A DNA stretch of 64,000 bases from Phaeobacter sp. G2 (GCA_025163595.1 CP104100.1:124001-188000); one strand, 5' to 3'. Positions 8,111 through 16,989 are shown, counted from the first letter of the stretch. Notes: a model not told the origin generated them from the sequence alone. Translations and numbers: made by a program.

Positions 8111-8940
8111 CAGGGTCCGTTAAACTCTCGATCATGGGTCAGCGCAGGGACACGCCTGCGTGCTTCTGCCACTTTTCCCATATCAAGATCAACGTAACTT
8201 ATCCCCGCAGCCCTGCCCGCATCCGACAGAATTTCACCCCAGGGGGCAACCACTAAGGAATGGCCGTAGGTTTTTCGCACTGCGCCCCTGCTGGTTTTAT
8301 GGGTCCCCGTCTGCGCTGCGGCCAGCACGTAACACCCGGTCTCAATCGCGCGGGCCTGCAGCAATGCGTGCCAATGGGCCGCACCTGTAACCGGCGAAAA
8401 GGCCGCCGGGGCGATTAGAATTTCAGCTCCTGCCTGGGCCAGGGCCCGGTGCAGATGTGGAAAGCGCAGATCATAACAGATGGTCAGCCCCAAACTACCA
8501 AAGGGGGTCTTGGCCACAACAGCGCGGTTGCCTGGCCGGTAGCCATCGGATTCCCGAAAGGTCTCTTCCGGGGTGACCTCGACATCAAACATATGGATCT
8601 TGTCATAGCGCGCGGTGATCTCCCCCTGTGGGGAAATCAAAAACTGCCGATTGGCAAAGCGGCCATCGCCGTCATGGGTTTTGACCCCAAATGAGCCCAG
8701 CGACAGCCAGATGTTATGGTCAGCGGCACTGGCACACAGGGCAGCAAGCGTCGGGTCGTCTTCTTCAAGACACAGAACCTCTTGCTGATGCGCCCGGCTT
8801 AGGGAAACGCAATTGCTCACCTCTGGGGTGAGAACAAACCCGGCGCCGTTTTCAACCGCCTCAGCGATCAGACGCTGAAGCAGGTCAAGGTTTTCACTGG
8901 GAGAGTCGCTCGATGTGATCTGCAACAGGGCGGCGCGCAT
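8110..8940 (-). CDS. Carbon-nitrogen hydrolase (Nit1/Nit2-like, omega-amidase type)
   Basis: A 276-residue nitrilase-superfamily amidohydrolase. The Glu-Lys-Cys triad is visible: Glu in VLTPEVSN (about residue 41), Lys in RYDKIHMFD (about 115) and Cys in LTICYDLRFPH (about 153). Sequence and length fit the Nit1/Nit2 branch, whose known members remove amides from deaminated glutathione or alpha-keto acid monoamides. Its placement next to a glutaredoxin gene agrees with a glutathione-repair role, but that is inference. It lies 32 nt after grxC and overlaps marR by one base. Confidence 0.88.
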   Translation of the reverse strand: MRAALLQITSSDSPSENLDLLQRLIAEAVENGAGFVLTPEVSNCVSLSRAHQQEVLCLEEDDPTLAALCASAADHNIWLSLGSFGVKTHDGDGRFANRQFLISPQGEITARYDKIHMFDVEVTPEETFRESDGYRPGNRAVVAKTPFGSLGLTICYDLRFPHLHRALAQAGAEILIAPAAFSPVTGAAHWHALLQARAIETGCYVLAAAQTGTHKTSRGAVRKTYGHSLVVAPWGEILSDAGRAAGISYVDLDMGKVAEARRRVPALTHDREFNGP

Positions 8941-8972
8941 CAGGGGTCCCTTCCGGTACTATTATCTAGGGT

Positions 8973-9230
8973 TCAGGCGGCGAGCAGTGGATCCAGCTTG
9001 CCTGCTTGCTCCAGCGCATAGAGCTCATCACAGCCGCCCACATGGGTATCGCCAATAAAGATCTGCGGCACGGTATAGCCGCCATTGGCGCGCTGGATCA
9101 TCTCCTGCTTACGGCTCGGGTTGGTCAACACGTTGACCTCGGAAAATTCCACGCCTTTCTGGTTCAGCAGGCGTTTGGCCGCGTGGCAAAAACCACAAAG
9201 TGGCGAGGTGTAGATTTCGACCGATTTCAT
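8973..9230 (-). CDS. grxC: Glutaredoxin 3
   Basis: A small cytoplasmic thiol-disulfide oxidoreductase (85 aa) using glutathione. The active site is CGFC (residues 12-15), a variant of the usual CPYC. The cis-Pro motif is GGYTVPQIFIG and the glutathione-binding region is HVGGCDELYAL. The ATG at 9230 is preferred over the one four codons upstream because GGAG stands 6 nt before it. It sits between comF and the nitrilase gene on the same strand. Confidence 0.93.
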   Translation of the reverse strand: MKSVEIYTSPLCGFCHAAKRLLNQKGVEFSEVNVLTNPSRKQEMIQRANGGYTVPQIFIGDTHVGGCDELYALEQAGKLDPLLAA

Positions 9231-9313
9231 GCGGGTCTCCATTTGTCAGGTTGTCTTGGTTCTGAGCCATATGGGCCCGCATTGCAATCATTGCCAGTCA
9301 CAGCACGCCCGGA

Positions 9314-10042
9314 TCACGCCCGTGTGACCCGCGCCAGCACCGCAACCCGCACATCTGCCGCCCCGGCAGCACGGCAGGCATCGGCGCAGGCCGTCAGGGT
9401 GGCGCCCGAGGTCATGACATCGTCCACCAGTAAAACCACCCGCCCCTGCATCAAAGTGCGATGCCGAGGATGCGCCACAATGGCCTGGCTCAGCGCCGAA
9501 AACCGCTGCGCCCGGGTTTTGCCCTCCAGGCTGGGGGTCACTTTTACCCGCTTTAACATATCCGGCCAGTGATCCAGCCGCGCCTGGCGCGACAGGTGTT
9601 CAGCCAAAAGGGCAGACTGATTATACCGCCGTTTCAACAGCCGTGACCAATGCAGCGGCACCGGACACACCAAAGGATTGTCGCGTAGCAAGGGCGCCGC
9701 GGCCCGTTCGATCCAGCTCGCGGCTGGCGCAGCAAGATCGGTGCGATCGCCATGTTTCAAGGCCATTACCAGATTGCGCGCCTTGTCCTTATACAGCATC
9801 GCCGCCCGGCCCTGGCTCCAGGGGCGGGCCATCGACATACATTCATCGCAGTCCAGGCGGTGCCCGTCCTCATCACCCGGCAATGGCACACCGCAGCCCT
9901 CGCAGACCGTGCCACTGATGAAGTGAGCCTCCCCCCAACAGGTGCCACACAGGCCAAAGTCCTGCTCAACCAATTCATCACAACCCAGACATTTTGGGGG
10001 ATAAACAAGCGAAACAGCGGTTTGAAACTGCGCGCGCAACAT
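9314..10042 (-). CDS. comF: ComF-family phosphoribosyltransferase-like protein
   Basis: A 242-residue ComF homologue. The N-terminal part has a zinc-ribbon cysteine pattern (CLGC, CGTC, CEGC, CDEC; about residues 18-70), and the C-terminal PRTase fold ends with the PRPP-binding signature VVLLVDDVMTSGAT (about 202-215). ComF is needed for DNA uptake in Bacillus and Haemophilus, where it works with helicase machinery; in alphaproteobacteria, including gene-transfer-agent producers, it has been linked to entry of single-stranded DNA. It is the first gene of a four-gene minus-strand operon and starts 13 bp from the divergent gene at 10056. Confidence 0.9.
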   Translation of the reverse strand: MLRAQFQTAVSLVYPPKCLGCDELVEQDFGLCGTCWGEAHFISGTVCEGCGVPLPGDEDGHRLDCDECMSMARPWSQGRAAMLYKDKARNLVMALKHGDRTDLAAPAASWIERAAAPLLRDNPLVCPVPLHWSRLLKRRYNQSALLAEHLSRQARLDHWPDMLKRVKVTPSLEGKTRAQRFSALSQAIVAHPRHRTLMQGRVVLLVDDVMTSGATLTACADACRAAGAADVRVAVLARVTRA

Positions 10043-10055
10043 CTAAATAGCCCCC

Positions 10056-10886
10056 ATGACGCAAGCACCCAAATCACAGCCAGAGCTGTTTGACCGCCAA
10101 GCATTGGCAATCCATCGCACCCGCCACCAGCCTGAGGCATTGTTCCTTCACGAGCTGGCACGGGATGAGGTTGAAGATCGCTTAACATTGGTTAACAGGA
10201 CCTTTACAAAACCTGCGATTGTTTCACCTTTTGCTAATATTTGGCGAAATAGCTTCCCAGAGGCCCGGATTGTGCCCGATGAGGAGGTGCTGGACCTTAC
10301 TCCCGGCGCCCATGATCTGGTGATTCACGCGATGAGCCTGCATTGGGCCAATGATCCGGTTGGGCAGCTGATTCAATGTAGGCGTGCCCTTGCCGAGGAT
10401 GGGCTGCTGCTAGCTGTGATGCTGGGTGGGCGCACCCTACACGAGCTGCGTAGCGCCCTGGCCGAGGCTGAAACCCGTGTGACCGGCGGGCTGTCGCCGC
10501 GTATTGCCCCCATGGGGGAGGTTCGTGATCTCGGCGGCCTGCTGCAACGGGCCGGATTTTCCTTGCCGGTTGCAGATGTCGTTCCCCTGACAGCGCAATA
10601 CCGTGACAGTCTGCACCTGATGCAAGAGCTGCGCGCCATGGGTGAGGCCAATGCATTGAACCAGCGCCTGAAACACCCCAGCCCCCGCGCTCTGTTCGCC
10701 GAGACCGAGGCGATCTACCGGGAGCATTTCGCCCTGGACAACGGCAAGCTGCCCGCCACATTCGAGCTGGTCTGCCTTACCGGCTGGTCGCCGTCTGAGA
10801 CCCAGCAGAAACCCCTGCGCCCCGGCTCTGCCAAAATGCGCCTATCAGAGGCGCTGAAAGTGCCAGAGACAAAATTGCCCAAATAG
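10056..10886 (+). CDS. NDUFAF5/BioC-like methyltransferase-fold protein lacking SAM motif I
   Basis: A 276-residue protein beginning LFDRQALAIHRTRH, a start shared with the NDUFAF5 family (mitochondrial complex I assembly factor) and related BioC-like proteins. The later parts are normal: DLVIHAMSLHWANDPVG (about 91-107), the post-motif region with LLLAVMLGGRTLHELR, and a C-terminal YREHFALDNGKLPATFELVCLTGW. Where a glycine-rich SAM motif (D-x-G-x-G-x-G) is expected, near residue 55, there is TFTKPAIVSPFANIWRNSFP. SAM binding may therefore be altered or lost. NDUFAF5 hydroxylates an arginine of a complex I subunit; whether this protein does so is inference. It is divergent from comF. Confidence 0.8.
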   Translation: MTQAPKSQPELFDRQALAIHRTRHQPEALFLHELARDEVEDRLTLVNRTFTKPAIVSPFANIWRNSFPEARIVPDEEVLDLTPGAHDLVIHAMSLHWANDPVGQLIQCRRALAEDGLLLAVMLGGRTLHELRSALAEAETRVTGGLSPRIAPMGEVRDLGGLLQRAGFSLPVADVVPLTAQYRDSLHLMQELRAMGEANALNQRLKHPSPRALFAETEAIYREHFALDNGKLPATFELVCLTGWSPSETQQKPLRPGSAKMRLSEALKVPETKLPK

Positions 10887-11039
10887 GCCCGCAACCGCGC
10901 CAATAAGAAAAACAAATCACTGCGCCAATATGATCCAATTGGCCTTTGGCACCGTAACGTCATAGATTATGGCCAAGTGTGACCCACGCCATGGTTTCCA
11001 CAAGCAACGCTTTGCCGCAAATACAGGACCACCACCCCT

Positions 11040-12101
11040 ATGTTGGATTCTTCCGCTCCCGCCACCTGCCCCGCCCACGCGCCAGCAGATCATCCAAAGA
11101 TCAAAGGCGAAAAGGTCGGCATCCTGCTGGCAAACCTCGGCACTCCGGATGATTACAGCTATTGGCCGATGCGCCGCTATCTGGGCGAATTCCTGTCAGA
11201 CAAGCGTGTGATCGACTACCCATCCTGGAAATGGCAGCCGCTGTTGCAATTGATCATCCTGACCAAACGGCCATTTTCCTCGGGCGCGGCTTATAAATCG
11301 ATCTGGAATCACGACAAGGGCGAAAGCCCGCTGATGACCATCACCAAAGACCAGACAGCCAAGATGTCTGGGGTGATGTCCCAGCGGTATGGCGATCAGG
11401 TCATGGTCGATTACTGCATGCGCTATGGCAACCCGTCGACGAAATCCAAAGTCCGCGCCATGGTTGAGGCCGGCTGCCAAAAGATCCTGTTTGTGCCGCT
11501 CTACCCGCATTATGCCGGCGCCACATCCGGCACTGCCAATGACCAGTTCTTTCGCGCCCTGATGGAGGAAACCTGGCAACCGGCTGCGCGCACGATTCAA
11601 CCCTATTTTGACCAACCCTCCTATATTGAGGCCCTGGCCCGCTCGGTGGAAGAGGCCTATGGTAAGGCCGACAAACGTCCCGACATTCTGGTGGTCTCCT
11701 ACCATGGCATGCCAAAACGCTATCTGATGCAGGGGGATCCCTACCACTGTCAGTGTCAGAAAACCACGCGACTGCTGCGCGAGCGGCTCGGATGGGACGA
11801 CACGCAGATCACCACCACGTTTCAATCGGTCTTTGGCCCAGAGGAATGGCTGAAACCCTATACCGTCGATCACGTTGCTACCCTGGCCAAAGAAGGCAAG
11901 AAAAACATCGCGGTAATGGCCCCGGCCTTTTCCGCCGACTGCATCGAGACCCTGGAAGAAATCAACGAAGAGATCAAAGAGAGCTTTGAAGAGGCCGGCG
12001 GCGAGGACTTCCTCTATATCCCCTGCCTCAACGATGATGACGACCATATCGCGGCGCTCGCCGGCGTCATCGAGAATAATCTCAAAGGTTGGCTGGACTA
12101 A
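11040..12101 (+). CDS. hemH: Ferrochelatase
   Basis: Inserts Fe2+ into protoporphyrin IX, the last step of protoheme synthesis. The 353-residue length is normal for alphaproteobacteria. Typical motifs are GILLANLGTPDDY near the start, YPHYAGATSGT (about 157-167), the catalytic His in VVSYHGMPKRY (about 220-230), DPYHCQCQKT with cysteines, and PAFSADCIETLEEI with the conserved Glu. No strong Shine-Dalgarno precedes ATG 11040, but the next methionines lie inside the conserved fold. hemJ and hemW elsewhere in the window belong to the same pathway but are not linked in an operon. Confidence 0.95.
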   Translation: MLDSSAPATCPAHAPADHPKIKGEKVGILLANLGTPDDYSYWPMRRYLGEFLSDKRVIDYPSWKWQPLLQLIILTKRPFSSGAAYKSIWNHDKGESPLMTITKDQTAKMSGVMSQRYGDQVMVDYCMRYGNPSTKSKVRAMVEAGCQKILFVPLYPHYAGATSGTANDQFFRALMEETWQPAARTIQPYFDQPSYIEALARSVEEAYGKADKRPDILVVSYHGMPKRYLMQGDPYHCQCQKTTRLLRERLGWDDTQITTTFQSVFGPEEWLKPYTVDHVATLAKEGKKNIAVMAPAFSADCIETLEEINEEIKESFEEAGGEDFLYIPCLNDDDDHIAALAGVIENNLKGWLD

Positions 12102-12172
12102 TCTCCCCTCCCTGGTCCAAATAGGATCCAATATTGGACTGCCAGTTTTCGGCAGACGGGGAGACGATTATA

Positions 12173-15100
12173 ATGAACCTACAGCACTGGGCTGATGCCC
12201 TGAATTCCCATTGGGGCATCACCGCAGATCTGCGCCGCTTGGACGGCGAATATGATCTCAACTTCATGGCTACAGACACAGAGGGCACCGGCTATATTCT
12301 CAAGGCCATGCGCCCCGGCTGCGAGGCCTGGCTGGTCGAGATGCAGGTGCAGGCCTTTCAACATATCGCCACCCGCAGCCCGGATCTGCCCTGCCCACGG
12401 GTTATCCCTGCCGCTGACGGTGCTGCCATGTTGTCGCTGCCGGACGCAGAGGGCGCTGCGCGGTTGTGCTGGGTGCTCGAATGCCTGCCCGGCAAATGCT
12501 ACGCCAATGCCGCCCCCAAAACCCTGTCGTTGATCCATGAGGTCGGCGCGGTGCTGGGCGGCGCAGGCAAGGCTCTGGCCGATTTCCAGCACCTCGGATT
12601 GCAGCGCGATTTCAAATGGGACCTGATGCGCGCCGGCTGGGTAGGCTCTGAAATCGACTCCATTGCGGAGCCCGCCAGACAGAGCCTTATTCGGGAGATC
12701 GACACTGAGTTTGCCAAGTTAGAGCCTGTTTTGGCGACCCTCCCCAAGCAGGCCATCCACAATGATGCCAATGATTACAACATCATGGTCACCGGTGAGC
12801 TGACCGCGCCACGCCAGGTTTCAGGCCTGATTGATCTGGGCGATATATGCGCCGCGCCGCGTGTCTGTGACCTGGCGATTGCCGCCGCCTATATCGTGCT
12901 GGATCACGCAGATCCCGAGGCGGCGCTGGCCGCATTGGTGGCAGGCTATCACAGCGCCTATCCGCTGACCCCGCAGGAAGTTGATCTGGTCTATCCGTTG
13001 CTGCGGATGCGACTGGCAGTCAGCGTGGTGAATTCGACCCTGATGGCGGCGGAAAACCCCGATGACCCCTATGTGACCATTTCCCAGGCCCCCGCCTGGC
13101 GCTTTCTCGAAGGGGTGGGCATCCACCCCGGATTGCTGTCGGCGCGGCTGCGGGCCGCCTGCGACATGCCAGTCGTGGATGGTGCCGATCGTGTCATGCA
13201 ATGGATCAAGTCTGAGCGCGGCAATTTTGCCAACATCATGGGCGAAGACCTGTCTGATGCCCCCATGGGCTCGCTCTCGGTGGAAAACTCCACCTGGCCG
13301 CAGAACCCATTCCACATGCCCCTGACAGAGGCCGCGCGGGTTGGGGAAGAATTCGAAGATGGCGGCAAGATCTGGCTGGGGTATTACCACGAGCCACGGC
13401 TGATCTACGCCGAACCCGCCTTTCGCAAAGGGCCCTACAAGGCCAGCAACCGGCGCACTGTACATCTGGCAGTGGACGCCTTTGCCCCGGCTGGCACGCC
13501 TATGTTTGCGCCCCTGGCCGGCGAGGTCTTTGTGGTGGAAAACCGCACCGGGCATCTTGATTATGGCGGGGTGATCATCCTGCGCCATGTGACCCCGGCG
13601 GGAGATCCGTTTTACACGCTTTACGGCCATCTCAACCCCGAATGCTGCTCCCGGCTCAAGGTTGGCGACCAAATTGAGCAAGGCGCCGCGTTCTGCCGCC
13701 TGGGCGATGCCAGCATGAATGGTGGCTGGGCGCCACATGTGCATTTCCAGCTGGCGCTGACCACCCAAGGGATCGAGGCCGACTGGCCCGGCGTTGGTGA
13801 CCCGGACGAGATGTATCTGTGGCGGGCCCTCTGCCCCAATCCGGCGGCGCTACTGAACCTGCCAGATGACAAGTGTCGCTATGAACCCACCAGCAAGGAG
13901 GCGATTCAACAGGGTCGCAAGGATCATTTTGGCGGCAATCTCAGCCTCACCTATGCTGATCCGGTGATGCTGGTGCGCGGCTGGAAACACCATCTTTTTG
14001 ATGAATGGGGGCGCCCCTACCTGGACGCCTATAACAACGTACCCCACGTCGGCCACGCCCATCCCCGCATTCAGGCCATAGCGGCGGACCAGCTGAAACG
14101 GATGAACTCCAACACCCGCTACCTGCACCCGGCGCAAACCGCCTTTGCCGATAAGATCCTGTCCAAGCTTCCGGACCATTTGGAGGTGTGCTTTTTTGTC
14201 AATTCCGGCAGTGAAGCCAACGAGCTGGCTCTGCGATTGGCCCGCGCCCATACTGGTGCCAAAGGCATGGTCACGCCAGATCACGGCTATCACGGCAACA
14301 CCACCGGGGCGATTGACGTCTCTGCCTATAAATTCAACGCCAAGGGCGGCATTGGCAAATCTGATTGGGTCGAGCTTGTCGAAGTTGCGGATGACTATCG
14401 TGGCAGCTATCGCCGCGATGATCCTAACCGGGCGCAGAAGTTTGCCGATCTGGTAGATCCCGCCATTGCCGCGTTGCAACAGCGCGGCAATGGAATCGCC
14501 GGCTTTATCGCTGAGACCTTTCCCTCGGTTGGGGGCCAGATCATCCCCCCCAAGGGCTACCTGCCAGCGGTCTATGACAAGATCCGCGCCGCGGGGGGCA
14601 TTTGTATCGCTGATGAGGTTCAGACCGGATTGGGCCGTCTGGGAGAGTATTATTTTGGCTTTGAACACCAGGGCGCCAGCCCTGATATCGTGGTCATGGG
14701 CAAACCCATTGGCAATGGCCATCCCATTGGCGTGCTGGTCACCACCCGCGCCATCGCCGACAGCTTTGCCAAGGGGCCTGAGTTCTTTTCGACCTTTGGC
14801 GGCTCAACACTGTCCTGTCGCATGGGCAAAGAGGTTCTGGACATCGTGGATGACGAAGCCCTGCAGCAGAACGCCCGCATGATGGGCGCAGGACTGATCA
14901 CGGGCCTCACGGCATTGCAGGACAAACACGCCAGCATTGGTGATGTGCGCGGCATGGGGCTGTTTCTGGGGGTAGAGCTGATCACAGAGGATGGGTCTGA
15001 GGCGACGCAGATCTGTTCCTATGTGAAAAACCGCATGCGGGACCATCGTATTCTGATCGGCAGCGAAGGGCCAAAGGACAACATCCTCAAGATCCGCCCG

Positions 15101-15181
15101 CCTTTGACCATTGATAGTGAAGGGGTCGAGATGATTCTGGCCGCTTTGGACAGCATTTTGTCCGAGGTCGCGCAGTCCTAG
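12173..15181 (+). CDS. Three-domain fusion: APH-like kinase, M23 peptidase-like domain, class III aminotransferase (phospho-lyase type)
   Basis: A 1002-residue protein. Residues 1 to about 335 are an aminoglycoside-phosphotransferase/choline-kinase-like domain with HND at 196-198 and GLIDLGD about 20 residues later. Residues about 400-560 are an M23 (LytM) domain with the zinc-ligand pattern HLAVD (His431, Asp435), YGHL, and HVH (522-524). From about 575 to the end is a PLP class III aminotransferase with DEVQTGLGR (Asp814) and Lys844 in MGKPIGNGHP. The nearest characterised logic is the human pair hydroxylysine kinase (HYKK) and phospho-hydroxylysine phospho-lyase (PHYKPL), so a kinase plus ammoniophospholyase acting on an amino alcohol is likely. 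No signal peptide is seen, so the M23 domain is probably cytosolic. ATG 12173 has GGAG 9 nt upstream and is preferred to a TTG 13 codons earlier. Confidence 0.88.
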   Translation: MNLQHWADALNSHWGITADLRRLDGEYDLNFMATDTEGTGYILKAMRPGCEAWLVEMQVQAFQHIATRSPDLPCPRVIPAADGAAMLSLPDAEGAARLCWVLECLPGKCYANAAPKTLSLIHEVGAVLGGAGKALADFQHLGLQRDFKWDLMRAGWVGSEIDSIAEPARQSLIREIDTEFAKLEPVLATLPKQAIHNDANDYNIMVTGELTAPRQVSGLIDLGDICAAPRVCDLAIAAAYIVLDHADPEAALAALVAGYHSAYPLTPQEVDLVYPLLRMRLAVSVVNSTLMAAENPDDPYVTISQAPAWRFLEGVGIHPGLLSARLRAACDMPVVDGADRVMQWIKSERGNFANIMGEDLSDAPMGSLSVENSTWPQNPFHMPLTEAARVGEEFEDGGKIWLGYYHEPRLIYAEPAFRKGPYKASNRRTVHLAVDAFAPAGTPMFAPLAGEVFVVENRTGHLDYGGVIILRHVTPAGDPFYTLYGHLNPECCSRLKVGDQIEQGAAFCRLGDASMNGGWAPHVHFQLALTTQGIEADWPGVGDPDEMYLWRALCPNPAALLNLPDDKCRYEPTSKEAIQQGRKDHFGGNLSLTYADPVMLVRGWKHHLFDEWGRPYLDAYNNVPHVGHAHPRIQAIAADQLKRMNSNTRYLHPAQTAFADKILSKLPDHLEVCFFVNSGSEANELALRLARAHTGAKGMVTPDHGYHGNTTGAIDVSAYKFNAKGGIGKSDWVELVEVADDYRGSYRRDDPNRAQKFADLVDPAIAALQQRGNGIAGFIAETFPSVGGQIIPPKGYLPAVYDKIRAAGGICIADEVQTGLGRLGEYYFGFEHQGASPDIVVMGKPIGNGHPIGVLVTTRAIADSFAKGPEFFSTFGGSTLSCRMGKEVLDIVDDEALQQNARMMGAGLITGLTALQDKHASIGDVRGMGLFLGVELITEDGSEATQICSYVKNRMRDHRILIGSEGPKDNILKIRPPLTIDSEGVEMILAALDSILSEVAQS

Positions 15182-15255
15182 AAACCGGACTTGGGGCTGT
15201 TTCCGTGCTGTTCGGCACGGGCAGCCTCAGCACGCCCAGACAGCAAGCGCACAAT

Positions 15256-15286
15256 AAAAAAGGCGGTGATAAATCACCGCCTTTTT
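15256..15286. terminator. Bidirectional terminator between converging genes
   Basis: AAAAGGCGGTGAT and ATCACCGCCTTTT form a near-perfect stem of about 13 bp with a 2-nt centre. The A tract on one side and T tract on the other make it a terminator for both the fusion gene (+) and the 60-residue gene (-). Confidence 0.85.
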
Positions 15287-15305
15287 AAAGTCGTATGCAC
15301 AGCAA

Positions 15306-15488
15306 TTAGCTGCTTGCAACAGCAGCGCCAACCAGGACGAGCAGCAGCAGTGGCAGCAGGATGCCGCTGGAAGAGCTGGTTGCAGCTTCTTCGATTACTA
15401 CGGGCTCAACGATTGGCTCAGCCAGGTTGCCAGCAGAAGCGGTGGATGCAGCGGCGGTCAGTGCGGCTGCGAGTACAAGTTTGTTCAT
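15306..15488 (-). CDS. Small exported protein with C-terminal hydrophobic segment
   Basis: A 60-residue protein, not assigned to a named family. It has a signal peptide (MNKLVLAAALTAAASTASA, cleavage likely after Ala19), a short acidic/Pro-Val stretch (NLAEPIVEPVVIEEA), a Ser run and a hydrophobic tail (GILLPLLLLVLVGAAVASS) that could span the membrane. Shine-Dalgarno GGAGG stands 6 nt before the ATG, so it is surely translated. It is monocistronic, with a terminator just downstream. Similar short proteins are common in Roseobacters; the function is unknown. Confidence 0.75.
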   Translation of the reverse strand: MNKLVLAAALTAAASTASAGNLAEPIVEPVVIEEAATSSSSGILLPLLLLVLVGAAVASS

Positions 15489-15625
15489 GTTAACCTCCAG
15501 AATTAGCGCAGACCCAAAAATGGCCTACGCACCCAAGACTTACCTCGTGATTTTTTCTAACCAGTAAAGCCCCAAGATTGCAATTGCTTGTTGGTGTTTT
15601 CCAGCTTTCGAAACGCTGCATGTCG

Positions 15626-16246
15626 TCAAATAAGCAACACTTGCGTACCCACTTTCGCCATCTCAAACAGCTCGGCGATATGCTCGTTATAGAGCCCGAT
15701 ACAGCCATTGGAAGATCTGCGGCCAATCTTGCGCGTGTCGTGGGTTCCGTGGATCCGATAGTACTTCCAACCCAGGTATAAAGCATGTGTTCCCAATGGG
15801 TTATCAGGACCGGGGGGAATGTAGGCGGGCCACTCCGGATTGCGCTTACGCATATTCGGTGTCGGCGCCCAGCCGGGCCCGTCTACTTTACGGGTGATTG
15901 ACGTTCGCCCCCGACGGGTCAGATCGTTCGACAGCGGGACAGATGAGGGGAAAAGTCTGTAGTTATTCCCATCTTCAGACCAGTAGTGCAAAGCGCGGCT
16001 GTCGATATCCACAAGAATCGCTCCCTTGCGCAGATGATCAAAGTACGGCTGCCAGCGTTTTGCCCGAAAAGCAGAGATATTTCGCTTTACCGGCGGTTCT
16101 GGTTCGGGCGGCGGGCGCAATGGGTCAAAGGCTTGTTCTTCCTCAGGTTCTGGCGCCACTTGGGACAAGGCAGGTGAGGCTATCATGGCTGCAGTTCCAG
16201 CAAGGAACTGCCGACGGGAACCGCCATTGAAAAAGGATCGTGTCAT
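15626..16246 (-). CDS. L,D-transpeptidase (YkuD), exported
   Basis: A 206-residue periplasmic enzyme that makes 3-3 peptidoglycan cross-links or attaches proteins to murein. The start at 16246 gives a Tat-like signal (SRRQFLAGTAAM) and has AGGA 8 nt upstream. A Pro/Glu-rich linker (about residues 30-60) precedes the YkuD domain. The catalytic region is HGTHDTRKIGRRSSNGCIGLYNEHIAEL, with His and Cys as in active enzymes. Further upstream in-frame starts would spoil the signal peptide. It is single, divergent from the CAP-domain lipoprotein gene. Confidence 0.92.
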   Translation of the reverse strand: MTRSFFNGGSRRQFLAGTAAMIASPALSQVAPEPEEEQAFDPLRPPPEPEPPVKRNISAFRAKRWQPYFDHLRKGAILVDIDSRALHYWSEDGNNYRLFPSSVPLSNDLTRRGRTSITRKVDGPGWAPTPNMRKRNPEWPAYIPPGPDNPLGTHALYLGWKYYRIHGTHDTRKIGRRSSNGCIGLYNEHIAELFEMAKVGTQVLLI

Positions 16247-16413
16247 CTGAAATTTCCTGCTCATTATAATCCAGGCTGCCCACCATAGTATGGCCTGAAA
16301 GCCGCAGTCGCAAATCAAACCATGAAATATCTGGGCAGATTGGTGCAGGCCTGTTTGCGCAGCGACTGCTTGATAGGCTAAGTGCTTGGACGAATGATAG
16401 AGCGAGACTTGTG

Positions 16414-16905
16414 ATGAAGCGTGTATTTTTATTTCTGATGGCCGCCACTCTGGCGCTGGCAGCGGCCTGCACGCCGACGACTGAAAACGGAAGCGGCGGC
16501 AAGGCTTACCGCATCCGAAACGCCGACAAGGTTCAGCTGCGGATGCTGGATTCGGTCAATGCGCTACGCCAGGCTGCGGCCGCACCAGCGATACAGCTTA
16601 ACGCGCAGCTCAATGCTGCTGCTGCAACCCATTCGCGTGACATGTCGGTGCAAAACCGACCCTGGCACTTTGGCTCGGATGGATCCTCCCCCTTGGACCG
16701 GGTTGCGCGGACTGGATATACTGGCTCAGTTCTGGGTGAAAACATCTCTGAAACCTATGAAAATGAGCTTCAGACGCTCACCGCCTGGATGGAAGAGGCA
16801 AGCACCCGCGCGGTCATTTTGGACCCCAAGGCAACCCAGATGGGCTTTTCCTGGTTCCAGGAATCCAATGGCAAGATCTGGTGGACGCTGGTGACGGCCA
16901 ACTAG
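16414..16905 (+). CDS. CAP/SCP-domain lipoprotein
   Basis: A 163-residue lipoprotein: hydrophobic signal followed by LALAAACTP, where the Cys would be lipidated. The rest is a CAP (SCP/PR1/YkwD) domain: SVNALRQAAAAPAIQLNAQLNAAAATHSRDMS, then RPWHFGSDGSSPLDRVARTGY, LGENISE and TAWMEEASTRAVILDPKATQMGF. His and Glu positions of the CAP cavity are present. The biochemical role of bacterial CAP proteins is poorly known; the location suggests an envelope role. A GTG immediately before the ATG is an alternative start. Confidence 0.85.
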   Translation: MKRVFLFLMAATLALAAACTPTTENGSGGKAYRIRNADKVQLRMLDSVNALRQAAAAPAIQLNAQLNAAAATHSRDMSVQNRPWHFGSDGSSPLDRVARTGYTGSVLGENISETYENELQTLTAWMEEASTRAVILDPKATQMGFSWFQESNGKIWWTLVTAN

Positions 16906-16932
16906 GCCAGGAATCACCACAACAGAACAGCA

Positions 16933-16962
16933 AAAAGGGGCCACCAGGGCCCCTTCTTTTTT
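16933..16962. terminator. Terminator between CAP lipoprotein and L,D-transpeptidase genes
   Basis: AAGGGGCC/GGCCCCTT stem with a 5-nt loop, followed on the plus strand by CTTTTTT; an A tract on the other side lets it work in both directions. Confidence 0.85.
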
Positions 16963-16989
16963 GGATGAATACAGGTGTTCTGCGCGGAA

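Noticed and set aside
11196..12131. Minus-strand 311-codon frame over hemH
   Set aside because: Antisense shadow of hemH without ribosome-binding site or recognisable motifs.
13850..14722. Minus-strand 290-codon frame over the aminotransferase domain
   Set aside because: Shadow of the fusion gene; no sensible protein features.
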